Shown: piece after piece, positions 24,776 to 34,238 of the stretch | Layout of the letters: the number at the start of each line of letters is the position of its first letter | Numbering within the stretch: the first letter of the stretch is position 1 | DNA from: Bacteroidaceae bacterium | GTDB lineage: Bacteria; Bacteroidota; Bacteroidia; Bacteroidales; Bacteroidaceae | Direction: 5' to 3' | DNA: 64,000 nucleotides | Assembly: GCA_017517925.1 (NCBI GenBank) | Contig: JAFWXS010000140.1 | Location: 1-64,000, forward strand | Made by a program: the position numbers and the translations under genes | Notes under the pieces: model-generated | Databases searched by the model: none | What the model was told of the DNA's origin: nothing | The model's input: only the letters and a program-made list of their open reading frames with translations

Positions 24776-26203
24776 TTATTTATTGTCTTCTCGTTCAGCT
24801 GATTGAATTTCCGACAAAGGTAATGGGAATGTATAGCTTCGTGTAGCTATAGGGTCAATATCCGAGTAAGCTATAGTGGGATGATTAAGTCGTTTATAGA
24901 GGAAGAAGAGTTGTCCCTCGCCCAAGAACTCACGGCGGTATTCGTTTATCAGTTCGGCATTGAAATCGATAGGAAGTTCTGGTAGTGCCACCAAGTTACG
25001 ATGTGTACGTAGTTCATTCAATGTTTGCTGTGCTGCATTGGTATCATTGTTCCGATATTCGGCTTCACTGCGGATAAGGTACATTTCTGGTAAGCGCATC
25101 AGTGGCATCTTATAGCGGTACCAGTTGTCTGATGAGGCCGATTCATCGTACTTGGTGATGTATCGGTTGTCAAATGTGGTACCTGTACCTGACTTGAAAA
25201 GGAAGGTATAACGGTAGTCTTGTGTAGCATTATCAAAGTAAGTGAGCAAGCGGTCACGAGTGACGGCAAAACTATTGGTACTGCCTTCATCAAAGTAAAT
25301 ATCGGCGATGTCGGCTTTCATAGTCAGATTGTTAAGTGCAAAGATATGCTCATCGGCAAGGCAACGGTCATATCCGTGACTCATGTTATCTACAGTGCTC
25401 CAGGTGAATACTTCGCTCTGTATCACTTCATTTGCTGCGTTCCAAGCCTTTCCGTATCTTTCCATCCACATATATACGCGGGCTTGCAGTCCCTTTACGG
25501 CATAGTAGTTGAGATGCACCCGACGGTTGCTGAGGTAGCCGTTATCATCCATTTCAGTGATTTCTCTACCTGTCACAATAGGGTCACCAGCTTTGAGCAA
25601 TTGCTCGGATTCCAAAAGGTCGGTCAGTACCTTTTCGGCTACTTCGTGTACTTTCAATTGAGGGAATACATGATAATCCAATGCTGTGCTGTAAGGGATG
25701 GCGGGTTTCAAAGAGTCTACAGCATAGCTCACGCCAAAACATCGCAGCAGGTCAAAGTGCAGCATAGCACGTAAAGCCAATGCTTCGCCCTTGATTACTT
25801 CGTAATTGTCTTCTGAGAAAATAGATTCGCTATCATCGATATGTTTCAGCAGATTATTAATATTTGCTATGCCTTCATAATTGTTTTTCCAAATGGCGTT
25901 GATATAGTTGGTGGGCAATGCGGCATCGTAGTCGTAGGCAGCTACAGCATCATATTGTGCCGATGAGTAATAGTCCCACTCCTGCCCCAATACACCAATG
26001 AATCCGAAGATCATCTCTTTGGCATAGGTCGATGTACTCACCATCGATGAGTATACTCCGGACAATGCTTCCTTATATCCACTTTCGGTACTGAAGAGTT
26101 CGGTATCTTCAATTTGTGAGTGCGGCTGCACGTCAAGCCACTTGTTGCATGAGGTGAGTGCTACGAGCGACAGTATCATATATATATAATGTATCTTTTT
26201 CAT
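24776..26203 (-). CDS. SusD/RagB-family nutrient-binding lipoprotein
   Basis: A 475-residue outer-membrane lipoprotein (lipobox LTSC, Cys19) that forms the lid over the SusC pore and captures substrate. The N-terminal CNKWLDVQPHSQIEDTELFSTESGYKEALSGVYSSM and the C-terminal MPLMRLPEMYLIRSEAEYRNND...LNELRTHRN and RREFLGEGQLFFLYKRL blocks are characteristic of SusD/RagB, whose fold is built on TPR helices. It is 13 bp behind susC. In this operon architecture the characterised relatives import oligopeptides rather than glycans, which is the preferred guess here. Confidence 0.93.
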   Translation of the reverse strand: MKKIHYIYMILSLVALTSCNKWLDVQPHSQIEDTELFSTESGYKEALSGVYSSMVSTSTYAKEMIFGFIGVLGQEWDYYSSAQYDAVAAYDYDAALPTNYINAIWKNNYEGIANINNLLKHIDDSESIFSEDNYEVIKGEALALRAMLHFDLLRCFGVSYAVDSLKPAIPYSTALDYHVFPQLKVHEVAEKVLTDLLESEQLLKAGDPIVTGREITEMDDNGYLSNRRVHLNYYAVKGLQARVYMWMERYGKAWNAANEVIQSEVFTWSTVDNMSHGYDRCLADEHIFALNNLTMKADIADIYFDEGSTNSFAVTRDRLLTYFDNATQDYRYTFLFKSGTGTTFDNRYITKYDESASSDNWYRYKMPLMRLPEMYLIRSEAEYRNNDTNAAQQTLNELRTHRNLVALPELPIDFNAELINEYRREFLGEGQLFFLYKRLNHPTIAYSDIDPIATRSYTFPLPLSEIQSAEREDNK

Positions 26204-26216
26204 CTTGTAATTGAAT

Positions 26217-29200
26217 TTAGAATGTAGAGGTCAGTGAGAATGAGAAGGTACGTGCATACGGATAGTTGAGTCCGCGTTCCGTCTTGATCGTTGACAAGTG
26301 GAATACATCGTTGAGATAGAATGTTAGGCGCAAGCGTTCAATCTTTGACTTCTTGAGCCAATCGCAATACTTAAAGTCATAGTATGCCGAGAGTGAGGTG
26401 AAGTCGAGTGTGTTGTTCTGTTGAACAAATCGGGTCGAGGCATAAGTTGTGGTAGGATTGCTTGATATATGCTTGTAAAGTGCTAAGTCACCCTCTTTCT
26501 GCCAAGTTTCGGTAAATATACGCTTGTCTACGTTGTAAGCTACGTTGGCATTCTCCACACGGTCTACGAGAGTTTGGTTATAGTAATCACCGCCGAATTG
26601 GTAGCTGAAAAGCATGTTCAATCCGATACCTTTCCATTCGCCATTGAATCCGAATGTACCATGTACCAAGGGGTTACTGTCACCGGCAATGATGTAGTCA
26701 TCGGTAGTATAGTCGTAGGTAGTGGTCATACCGTCTTTCTTTAGGAACATCTCCTTACCAGTTGCAGGGTCTATACCGAGTGAGCGTACGGCCCAAATGG
26801 CAGTCATCGATTGTCCCTCCTCGTAGCGGATGATGGGCGACTTGGTTGCATTGGCATCCTGTTCGCTGTTATAGTTCTTCAATGCGTCGCTTATTTCAGT
26901 TACTTGGTTCTTGTTATGACCTATGCTACCGCTCAGGCTCATGTATGACTGTCCCTTGTGATAGAAGCGCCAGTTGGCTGTAGCTTCCACACCGCGGTTG
27001 TTCACGTTACCCATATTTTCCATGTAGGTGGTAAATCCTGTAGAGGTGGGTATCGACATGGCAATAAGTGCATCGTGAGTACGACTGTCGTAGAGGTCTA
27101 CACGCAAATTAAAATTACGGAATAGTCCCAAGTCAAGGCCAACGTTGAAATCGCCCGTTTGTTGCCACTTCAGATTAGGATTGGGCATACCCATGAGGTA
27201 GGCACCCGATATATTATCGTAGATGATTCCGTCGTAGAACTTGTAGGTGGCCATGGCTTGGTAGGGCGAGAAGTTTTGGTTACCTGTCAGACCATAGGTT
27301 ACACGTAGTTTGCATAGGGTGAGCCAGTCGGCCCATTCCATGAAATGTTCTTTGTGGAGGTTCCATCCGGCACCGGCACTCCAGAATGTTCCCCAACGGT
27401 TGTTTTTGCCGAATACCGATGACCCATTGAATCTCAGGCTGGCATCGAGAAGATAGCGCTCGTCATAACTATAGTTCACAGCACCGGTAATACCGAGGCT
27501 GCGTGTGATGCTTTCAGATCCAGATGGTTTTCCACCCTCGGCATACTGCTTGGCAAAGGTGATGTAGTCCACATGGTTGTTGAGGAATCCCCATGCTACC
27601 ATTCCTTCCGATGTCGAGGTAGTGCTTTGCAATGAGTAGGCGGCATTGGCCAAGAGTTGGTGCTTGCCCCATTGGTTCGACCAGTTGGCTGTAAGGTCAA
27701 TGTTCAAGTTGTTGGCCTCACCATTGGTAATAGAGTAGCTACCGCGCTGGAAATAGCGGTCACCTGTCCAGTCATTAAAACGGGTGTGGTCGCCGGGGTA
27801 GAAATCTTCGCGGCGATTGTCCTTGAAGGTATATCCCAGACGGGCTGTGAGGCGAAGCTTGTCTGTGGGACGGTATTCGATATAGAAGTTCTCGACAATC
27901 TCTGTATATTTGGAGAAGTTCTTCGTGCCGAGGCTTGCATTATATAAAGGATTATAGTAGGTGAGCATACTGCCATTAGCGCCTGGTACGGTATAATAGC
28001 CGAGTACTTTACGTATGTTGCCATTTTCATCGTAAGGTGCGAAGTAGGGGTTTACACTCACGTAGTCGCTGAACGAACCGTAAGGACTGTCATCGGCACG
28101 GTTGCGGGTTACACTCAGTGAGTTGCGGAACATCCATCTGCCATAGCGATATGAGAGGTTGATGTTGCCCTGTACGTTTTGGCGGCCCGACTTTTTCATT
28201 ACACCGGCCACATTGTTGTATCCAATCATAGCCGAGTAACGCATCTCTTCAGTACCTCCTTCTATATATGCCGAGTGTTTCTGTCCTACACTTGTGCGTA
28301 GGGGTTGAGATAGCCAATAAGTGTCTACGCCACGGGCTATGTCGGCTGCAATAGCATAGTATTGTTCATCGAGCAATGCTTGATAGTAAGGCGATGATGA
28401 GGAGTAGCGTCCTGCATTGCGTTCCACCTGCAGTTTCTCTGCGGCATTGGTGAGGTTGTAGCTAGTAAGGTCGGGTGCTTCTATGCTGAGATCGCCAGTA
28501 TAAGTTACGTGCAAGCTTCCAGCTTGGGGTAGTATAGTTTCCACTACGATAACACCGTTCGATGCCTTCGAGCCGTAGATGGCTTTGGCTGCACCGTCTT
28601 TTAGGATGGTTACTGACTTTACGCGGTTCATGTCAAGGTCGAAGATTTGTTCCTGTGATGCTTCGAAACCATCAAGAATAAAAAGCGGTGCATTGGGATT
28701 GCCTGAGTATTCACCTTGCAATCCTCCGAATGAGGCATTACCTCTCAGTGTGATATCGGCCATGTGGTTGGGGTTGGAACCGTTGATGCTGTTGGTTTCT
28801 ACGATAAAGGCAGGGTCGAGCGACTGGATAATCTTCAACACATTATTATTACCTATGGTCTTGAGGTCTTCTTGCGAGTATGATACGGCGCTACCGGTAA
28901 AAGTCTTCGAGTTGTAATCAAAAAGTCCAGTCACTACTACTTCTTCCAGTTCTTCGCTACTACCCAGTTTGATGACTTGTCCCACGTAGTTTTTCTTTCC
29001 GTCATACGTTTTGGTGGTGGTTTTCATGCCTACGAAAGAGAATGTTACTGTCGAAATCTTTCCTTTGGGAAGTTCCATCTTGAATACTCCTTCATTGTCT
29101 GTAACTGTTGCTTTCTTTGTCTCTTTTACGATGATGTGTACTCCGGGCAGGGGTAAGTTATCAGTATCAGTCACTACACCTTGTAGTAGGACTGTGTTTG

Positions 29201-29336
29201 CCGACTGGCTTGTCATCTGTGTCGTCGGCCTGGTACCGGTAGTATTGTCGTCCGGTGTGTTGGTAGCATGTGCGTAATTTCCCACGGAAAGCAGAAACGC
29301 TATAGTTGCTATCATTTTTCTACCAAATGTTCTCAT
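26217..29336 (-). CDS. SusC/RagA-family TonB-dependent outer-membrane transporter
   Basis: A 1039-residue TonB-dependent importer. The open frame extends to 29441, but the Met of MRTFGRKMIATIAFLLSVG at 29336 is chosen because it begins the signal peptide and lies 39 bases after the promoter -7 element; the longer form would start inside the promoter. After the signal peptide come a carboxypeptidase-D-like domain (VLLQGVVTDTDNLPLPGVHIIVKETK), the TonB-box/plug region with SusC signature (LEEVVVTGL; FILDGFEASQEQIFDLDMNRVKSVTILKDGAAKAIYGSKASNGVIVVET) and a 22-strand barrel ending in an aromatic residue (TSTF). It opens the five-gene operon. No ECF sigma, anti-sigma or hybrid two-component regulator is adjacent. 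Confidence 0.95.
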   Translation of the reverse strand: MRTFGRKMIATIAFLLSVGNYAHATNTPDDNTTGTRPTTQMTSQSANTVLLQGVVTDTDNLPLPGVHIIVKETKKATVTDNEGVFKMELPKGKISTVTFSFVGMKTTTKTYDGKKNYVGQVIKLGSSEELEEVVVTGLFDYNSKTFTGSAVSYSQEDLKTIGNNNVLKIIQSLDPAFIVETNSINGSNPNHMADITLRGNASFGGLQGEYSGNPNAPLFILDGFEASQEQIFDLDMNRVKSVTILKDGAAKAIYGSKASNGVIVVETILPQAGSLHVTYTGDLSIEAPDLTSYNLTNAAEKLQVERNAGRYSSSSPYYQALLDEQYYAIAADIARGVDTYWLSQPLRTSVGQKHSAYIEGGTEEMRYSAMIGYNNVAGVMKKSGRQNVQGNINLSYRYGRWMFRNSLSVTRNRADDSPYGSFSDYVSVNPYFAPYDENGNIRKVLGYYTVPGANGSMLTYYNPLYNASLGTKNFSKYTEIVENFYIEYRPTDKLRLTARLGYTFKDNRREDFYPGDHTRFNDWTGDRYFQRGSYSITNGEANNLNIDLTANWSNQWGKHQLLANAAYSLQSTTSTSEGMVAWGFLNNHVDYITFAKQYAEGGKPSGSESITRSLGITGAVNYSYDERYLLDASLRFNGSSVFGKNNRWGTFWSAGAGWNLHKEHFMEWADWLTLCKLRVTYGLTGNQNFSPYQAMATYKFYDGIIYDNISGAYLMGMPNPNLKWQQTGDFNVGLDLGLFRNFNLRVDLYDSRTHDALIAMSIPTSTGFTTYMENMGNVNNRGVEATANWRFYHKGQSYMSLSGSIGHNKNQVTEISDALKNYNSEQDANATKSPIIRYEEGQSMTAIWAVRSLGIDPATGKEMFLKKDGMTTTYDYTTDDYIIAGDSNPLVHGTFGFNGEWKGIGLNMLFSYQFGGDYYNQTLVDRVENANVAYNVDKRIFTETWQKEGDLALYKHISSNPTTTYASTRFVQQNNTLDFTSLSAYYDFKYCDWLKKSKIERLRLTFYLNDVFHLSTIKTERGLNYPYARTFSFSLTSTF

Positions 29337-29374
29337 TTGTTTGTCAGATTGTATAGTATTTGTAAATTTTTTCG

Positions 29375-29405
29375 CAAAAATAAAGCAAGAAAATGATACT
29401 GACAA
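29375..29405 (-). promoter_or_regulatory. Promoter of the SusC/SusD operon
   Basis: On the minus strand TTG, 20 bases, TATTTTTG; the ATG follows 38 bases later. It fixes the SusC start at 29336. Confidence 0.75.
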
Positions 29406-29416
29406 GAAATTATTAC

Positions 29417-29424
29417 TACATTTG
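29417..29424 (+). promoter_or_regulatory. -7 element of the calycin-like gene
   Basis: TACATTTG on the plus strand, 76 bases before the ATG at 29501, back to back with the susC promoter. No TTG is seen at the expected distance. Confidence 0.45.
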
Positions 29425-29500
29425 CAATCTAAAGTTGACAAAAAGTGTAGAATTTACACATATAACAAACATAATTACTAATTAAACAAAGCAAGCGCTT

Positions 29501-31468
29501 ATGAGAAAAATTACTCTTTTTGCAATGTTGCTCGTCGGCATATTGGCCGCACGTGCTGAGTGTACATTTGTTGGTGCATACGATGGTGTCATTGAGTTGG
29601 CTCATTTTAGTGGTGAGGAATCTACAATGGAAGCGCAATCTGTCACTATCTCTGAAGTTGAAGGTAAAGTTAATGTTACGTTCCCCTCTTTTGTTATTAT
29701 GACGGGTACAGAATTAGGTGTTTTCACTATTGAGGATGTTGATGTCATTGATAATGAGGGCGGAACATACGCTTTATCTAAGGAGCAGTTTACAATCAAT
29801 GTTACTTTGCCAAATGGTGGAACTACATCATTCGGTTATTGTGCCATGATAGGTGAAGTTTATGCCGATGGTGGTATAGCAATCAGCGTTGATATTGTAC
29901 AGAATCCTTCGCTTCCTGCTCCACTTACAACTGCTTATTTCTATTCTGAGACAGCGGACTTCTCAGCTGTTCTTGGCGAATATGCGGGTAAATTGCAATT
30001 TACTCATGTGGATGGAACAAAGGTTGATGTAGAGGGTGAACAGTTAGTTACTATCTCAGAAACAGAAGATGGTAAGTTTAATGTTGCTTTCCCCTCAATT
30101 ACTCTTGTGATGGGTATGGAAACCGGAGCGATTACTATCGAAGATGTAACGGTTACTGATAATGGTGCAGGTTCTTACGGTTTGTCAAAAGAAGCATTTA
30201 ACATAGCATCAGGTATGATGTCTTTCCCCAACAGCACTTTCTCCGGTACTGTATATGCTGATGGTAAAGTTGAGATGAGTGTTGCAGTGCAACAACAGCC
30301 TGGGATGGCTATGACTACTGCTAAGTTTACAGTAGGTATTAGCGGTGGCGATGATACTGAAGAACCTACAGATCCTTCTGTTTTCGAGTGGGGTACTGCT
30401 ACATGGAATACTGAGGATGGTGTAGTGTATGATGGTATTGTCGAGTTTGAGGCTGCTGGTCTTACTCTGAGCTATCCCAATCCTTCAGGTTTCGCTCTTG
30501 GTTTCCTCAATGTATTGGCTGTAAACTATGACGTCTATATTGATGAAGCCGAAGAGCCCGTAAAGGCCTCTTCATCGGCTCAGGGTAGCACAGAGGTACT
30601 TATCAATTATCCTTTTATTGAGGGACATAGCTATAAAATTGTAACCACAGGTGCATTGTTGGCACAGGCTAACCTCGCAACTTATACTACTGACACCTTG
30701 ACAACAAACGATGTCTCATACGAGATTTCATTCACCATCAATGGTCCTGAGTTACAGAAGACTATTGAGGTAGAGGCTTGGATGAGCCTTGCTATCACAG
30801 ATCAGTATTCTCCTCAAACGGTATCAAAGATTGATGTTACTGAAATTACATCAGCACTCGGCATCTCTGACATGAGTGAGGCTGACATGCACCCCCTCCG
30901 TCCTAATGGCAGTTATTGCGACCATATGGATTACTTTGATTGGTGGCGCGATGCAGATGGTGATTTTGTACCCTATAATGGTGGGTGGAACTCAATCTTA
31001 GGTGGTAATGCCAAACCTGCGGTATATAGCATTAAGGTGAATGAGGCTGCTGATAGCGTAACCTACTACTTCTTTGATGTATGGAAAGAGTATGTACCCG
31101 TAGAGGACGAAGATGGTACTGTTGGTGGTGGTACTATAACAACTCGTGCTACGGAAATATGGGATTGGGATAATGGTGATGGAACAACTACCCAATATAA
31201 TCGTACCTACCGCGTAGAAGAAGGTAAGGATTACGTATCAGAGGTATTATACGTGGCCAATAAGAAGAGTGTTCTCTTGCGTGCCACACTCCACTTCGTA
31301 ACTGAAGAGGAGTGGGAGGAGATCACTGCCATCGAGGAGCCCACTCAGGTAGCTTCCGAGGCTGTAGAGTACTACTCTATCTCGGGTGTACGCCAGCCCT
31401 CTTTGCAGAAGGGTATCAACATCGTACGTTATGCCGACGGTACCACACGCAAGGTGATGGTGAAGTAA
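29501..31468 (+). CDS. Secreted modular protein with two calycin-like repeats and a C-terminal sorting domain
   Basis: A 655-residue exported protein. After the signal peptide (residues 1-20) come two homologous calycin-like beta domains, about 22-150 and 153-275: VTISEVEGKVNVTFPSF against VTISETEDGKFNVAFPSI, and FTIEDVDVIDNEGGTYALSK against ITIEDVTVTDNGAGSYGLSK. A third beta domain (about 290-405) is followed by a DUF4859-like region (about 420-590) with LRPNGSYCDHMDYFDWW. The last 35 residues (YYSISGVRQPSLQKGINIVR then a basic KVMVK end) look like a type IX secretion type-A sorting domain, so the protein is probably exported to the surface and anchored. Ligand unknown. It is divergent from susC and ends at a strong terminator. 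Confidence 0.78.
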   Translation: MRKITLFAMLLVGILAARAECTFVGAYDGVIELAHFSGEESTMEAQSVTISEVEGKVNVTFPSFVIMTGTELGVFTIEDVDVIDNEGGTYALSKEQFTINVTLPNGGTTSFGYCAMIGEVYADGGIAISVDIVQNPSLPAPLTTAYFYSETADFSAVLGEYAGKLQFTHVDGTKVDVEGEQLVTISETEDGKFNVAFPSITLVMGMETGAITIEDVTVTDNGAGSYGLSKEAFNIASGMMSFPNSTFSGTVYADGKVEMSVAVQQQPGMAMTTAKFTVGISGGDDTEEPTDPSVFEWGTATWNTEDGVVYDGIVEFEAAGLTLSYPNPSGFALGFLNVLAVNYDVYIDEAEEPVKASSSAQGSTEVLINYPFIEGHSYKIVTTGALLAQANLATYTTDTLTTNDVSYEISFTINGPELQKTIEVEAWMSLAITDQYSPQTVSKIDVTEITSALGISDMSEADMHPLRPNGSYCDHMDYFDWWRDADGDFVPYNGGWNSILGGNAKPAVYSIKVNEAADSVTYYFFDVWKEYVPVEDEDGTVGGGTITTRATEIWDWDNGDGTTTQYNRTYRVEEGKDYVSEVLYVANKKSVLLRATLHFVTEEEWEEITAIEEPTQVASEAVEYYSISGVRQPSLQKGINIVRYADGTTRKVMVK

Positions 31469-31498
31469 GTATCTGAAACGATAAACACCGATGAAAAG

Positions 31499-31530
31499 GG
31501 GAGAAACCGCGGTTTTCTCCCCTTTTTTTC
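31499..31530 (+). terminator. Terminator of the calycin-like gene
   Basis: Stem GGGGAGAAA with TTTTCTCCCC around a CCGCGG centre, followed by a run of seven T. It lies 31 bp past the stop. Confidence 0.85.
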
Positions 31531-31540
31531 CTCCTTTCTT

Positions 31541-31775
31541 GGTTACAAAAGTTCATAAATCGGTTGGCATTGGCAAGCGAGACAGTTGTCGCGAGGAGTG
31601 GCAACAATAAAATTGGATAGAGCGAATTTTGAGTACTTCCTTGTAAGTACTCGAGTACTGACAGGCAAGTACTTGAGTATTGGTATACAAGTACTGGCCC
31701 GTCAATGTATTTTCAGTAAAGACAACGCTTGCTTGGACACTGCCAATGCCGACCGATTTATGAACTTTTGTAACC
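31541..31775. mobile_element. MITE-like element with 35-bp terminal inverted repeats
   Basis: A 235-bp non-coding element. Its ends are inverted repeats of 35 bp with one mismatch (31541-31575 and 31741-31775, outer sequence GGTTACAAAAGTTCATAAAT). The interior carries AGTACTTG/AGTACTGAC units, including the perfect palindrome AGTACTCGAGTACT, that resemble the array at 7700-7764. It lies between the terminator of the calycin-like gene and the stop of dusB, 8 bp from that stop. No transposase, and no clear target-site duplication. A related terminus occurs alone at 586-609. It could instead be a large bidirectional RNA hairpin. Confidence 0.65.
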
Positions 31776-31782
31776 TGAAATC

Positions 31783-32769
31783 TTACATTGTACCGTATTG
31801 CCGCTTTATCTGCCCGAAGATGTCGAAGAGTTCGTCCACCGTCTCGGCACGCAGCATGGCGATGCGCAGTTGCTTGAAGTCGGGTAGTCCCTTGAAGAGC
31901 GGTGTGGCGGCTAAGTGGCGGCGTATGTGGAGGATTCCGCGGCGCTCGTCGAGTCGGGCTACGCTCTGCAGCACCTCGTCGCGCAAGATGTCCATACGCT
32001 CATCAAAGGTGAGCGGGGGCAGCGGAGTACCCGTTTCGAGGTAGTGCTTCACCTCGCGGAATATCCACGGGCGGCCGAAGCTGGCGCGACCTATCATCAC
32101 GGCATCCACGCCATAGCGTTCGAAGCACTCCTTGGCCCTTTCGGGCGTGGTGATGTCGCCATTGCCGATGATAGGGATGTACATACGCGGATTATTCTTC
32201 ACCTCGCCGATGAGCGTCCAGTCGGCCTCGCCCGTATACATCTGGGCACGTGTGCGGCCATGGATGGTGAGTGCCTTGATGCCGCAGTCCTGCAGCTGTT
32301 CGGCAAGGTCAACAATAATCTTTGAGCTGTCGTCCCACCCGAGGCGGGTCTTCACGGTGACGGGTGTCTTCACGGCATTCACTACCGATCGTACGATGTC
32401 GAGCATCAACGGCACGTTCTGCAACATGCCTGCTCCCGCTCCCTTGCCCGCCACACGCTTTACGGGGCAGCCGAAGTTGAGATCTATGATGTCGGGCTTC
32501 ACCGTTTCCACGATGCGTGCCGCCTCGGTCATGGAGTCTACGTCACGGCCATAAATCTGTATGGCCACGGGGCGTTCCTCCTCGCTGATGGTGAGCTTCT
32601 GCATCGACTTGTTCACCTGACGGATGAGCGCGTCGCTCGATACGAACTCTGTATACACGAGGTCGGCACCGAACTGCTTGCACATGAGTCGGAAGCCGAG
32701 GTCGGTGACATCCTCCATCGGTGCCAGCAGCACCGGATATTTGCCTAATTCTATATTGTCAATCTTCAT
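31783..32769 (-). CDS. dusB: tRNA-dihydrouridine synthase, DusB type
   Basis: An FMN enzyme that reduces specific uridines of tRNA to dihydrouridine with NADPH. The 328 residues form a TIM-barrel and C-terminal helical domain. Family markers: LLAPMEDVTDLGFRLMCK at the N-terminus, IDLNFGCPVKRVAGKGAGA with the catalytic Cys, TVKTRLGW, LTIHGRTRAQMYTGEADW and PIIGNGDI for phosphate and FMN binding. The helical tail HIRRHLAATPLFKGLPDFKQLRIAML fits DusB. It is 31 bp behind the MATE transporter gene on the same strand. Confidence 0.93.
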   Translation of the reverse strand: MKIDNIELGKYPVLLAPMEDVTDLGFRLMCKQFGADLVYTEFVSSDALIRQVNKSMQKLTISEEERPVAIQIYGRDVDSMTEAARIVETVKPDIIDLNFGCPVKRVAGKGAGAGMLQNVPLMLDIVRSVVNAVKTPVTVKTRLGWDDSSKIIVDLAEQLQDCGIKALTIHGRTRAQMYTGEADWTLIGEVKNNPRMYIPIIGNGDITTPERAKECFERYGVDAVMIGRASFGRPWIFREVKHYLETGTPLPPLTFDERMDILRDEVLQSVARLDERRGILHIRRHLAATPLFKGLPDFKQLRIAMLRAETVDELFDIFGQIKRQYGTM

Positions 32770-32800
32770 CGGAGTGTAAAGTTACTACATTATTTTGGTT

Positions 32801-34159
32801 TTATGATGGCATGCGCCTATTACGTCGTGCATGCCGTGTGATAACAAAAAGGATGATACACACGGTGGTGAGCCCCTCGGCTGCAGGAATGGCGAGCCAG
32901 GCACCCGGTACGCCCCATGCGAGGGGGAGCGCCACAAAGCAGAGTATGAGGAAGATGTAGCCACGCAGAGCAGTGAACACAGTGGCCCAAGTGCCGCGCT
33001 TGATACTCTGGAAGTAGCCTATCATGGTGACATTGACGGCAAGGAAGAGCAGGTCAAAGGCAAAGAGGGGCATACCCTTGACGGCAAGGGCATGAGTGGT
33101 GGGGTCGTCCTTCACGAAGAGACTCACCAACGGGTCGGTGAGGAGAATGATGAGGGTGGTCATCGCCACGCTGCACACGACGGCTACGGCAAGCACCAGG
33201 CGCAGGGTATGGCGCACGCGCTCCCAGCGGCGGGCACCATAGTCGTAACTGATGATAGGCTGGGCCGACTGGGCGATGGCGTTGTTAATCATGAAGAAGA
33301 GCGGGCTGCAGTAGCAAGCTATGCTGTAGGCGGCCACGCCGCTCTCACCGAGCAGGCTACCGAAGACATAGTTGCCCAGCACAAGCATGAGCGAGATGGC
33401 AACCTCGCCAAGAAAGCCGGAGAGGCCCAACTTCACCTGCTGCCAAGTCGCCTGTAGCCATCGCGTACTCCAGCCGAAAGCGGCTCTCAGGCTACAGAGC
33501 TGAATGCGCTTGGTAAAGAAGAGCAGATAGCCTATGATGAGCAGTGCGCCTACGAGGCAACTGAGCGATGAGGCTATGGCAGCTCCTCTGATGCCCATGT
33601 CGAGGGGATAGATGAAGATATAGTCGAGCAGGATGTTGAGTCCGGCACCGATAATCTCGCACCACATGGCAAACTTGGGCGCTCCGTCGAGGCGGACATA
33701 GAACATGCCGGCAAACAGCACGCAGCTGGCAGGCATACCCACCGTTACCCACAGCATATACTCCTTGACGAGAGGGAGCAGGCGGTCGGTACTACCGAAA
33801 AGATAGGCCATCGTGTCGAGGTTGAGCAAGATGACAGCCGAGAGCAGAGTGACGACGGCCACCGCCACGAGCAGCGAAGTGGTAATCTCGCGATTGGCCT
33901 CCTTCGTCTTACCCTGTGCCAATGAGATGGAGGCACGTACCGAGGCGCCTATACCAAACATCAAGGCAATGCCCGTGACGAGCATAAACACCGGTGCAGC
34001 GATATTGATGGCAGCCAAGGCATCGCTACCCACGCGTTGCCCTACGAACATGCCGTCGGTAATGTTCATCACCGAGCCGGAGAACATACCTAGCAGCGTG
34101 GGGAAGAACATCTTCGTGAACAGTCGCCCGGGCGACATGTGGTCAAAGTCAAGGGACAT
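32801..34159 (-). CDS. MATE-family multidrug/cation antiporter
   Basis: A 452-residue inner-membrane antiporter with twelve predicted helices in two repeats. The N-terminal MSPGRLFTKMFFPTLLGMFSGSVMNITDGMFVGQRVGSDALAAINIAAPVFML region is typical of MATE proteins of the NorM/DinF superfamily, and the second half repeats the pattern (FLGEVAISLMLVLGNYVFGSLLGESGVAAYSIACY). These pumps export cationic drugs or metabolites with Na+ or H+. The substrate is unknown. It heads the MATE-dusB pair. Confidence 0.92.
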   Translation of the reverse strand: MSLDFDHMSPGRLFTKMFFPTLLGMFSGSVMNITDGMFVGQRVGSDALAAINIAAPVFMLVTGIALMFGIGASVRASISLAQGKTKEANREITTSLLVAVAVVTLLSAVILLNLDTMAYLFGSTDRLLPLVKEYMLWVTVGMPASCVLFAGMFYVRLDGAPKFAMWCEIIGAGLNILLDYIFIYPLDMGIRGAAIASSLSCLVGALLIIGYLLFFTKRIQLCSLRAAFGWSTRWLQATWQQVKLGLSGFLGEVAISLMLVLGNYVFGSLLGESGVAAYSIACYCSPLFFMINNAIAQSAQPIISYDYGARRWERVRHTLRLVLAVAVVCSVAMTTLIILLTDPLVSLFVKDDPTTHALAVKGMPLFAFDLLFLAVNVTMIGYFQSIKRGTWATVFTALRGYIFLILCFVALPLAWGVPGAWLAIPAAEGLTTVCIILFVITRHARRNRRMPS

Positions 34160-34238
34160 CTTGAGAAAAATCTGTTATCTTCACGTTTCAGTATGCGAAA
34201 GTACGAAAAAACTTATTAACCACAAAAGATGATTCTCC

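Noticed and set aside
26217..29441. SusC start at the upstream end of the open frame (29441)
   Set aside because: The first 35 codons would precede and overlap the TTG-N20-TATTTTTG promoter and do not resemble a signal peptide; the Met at 29336 does.
31541..31775. CRISPR array
   Set aside because: Repeats are palindromic units of varied spacing with no constant-length spacers and no cas genes. The same applies to the arrays at 39234 and 52656.
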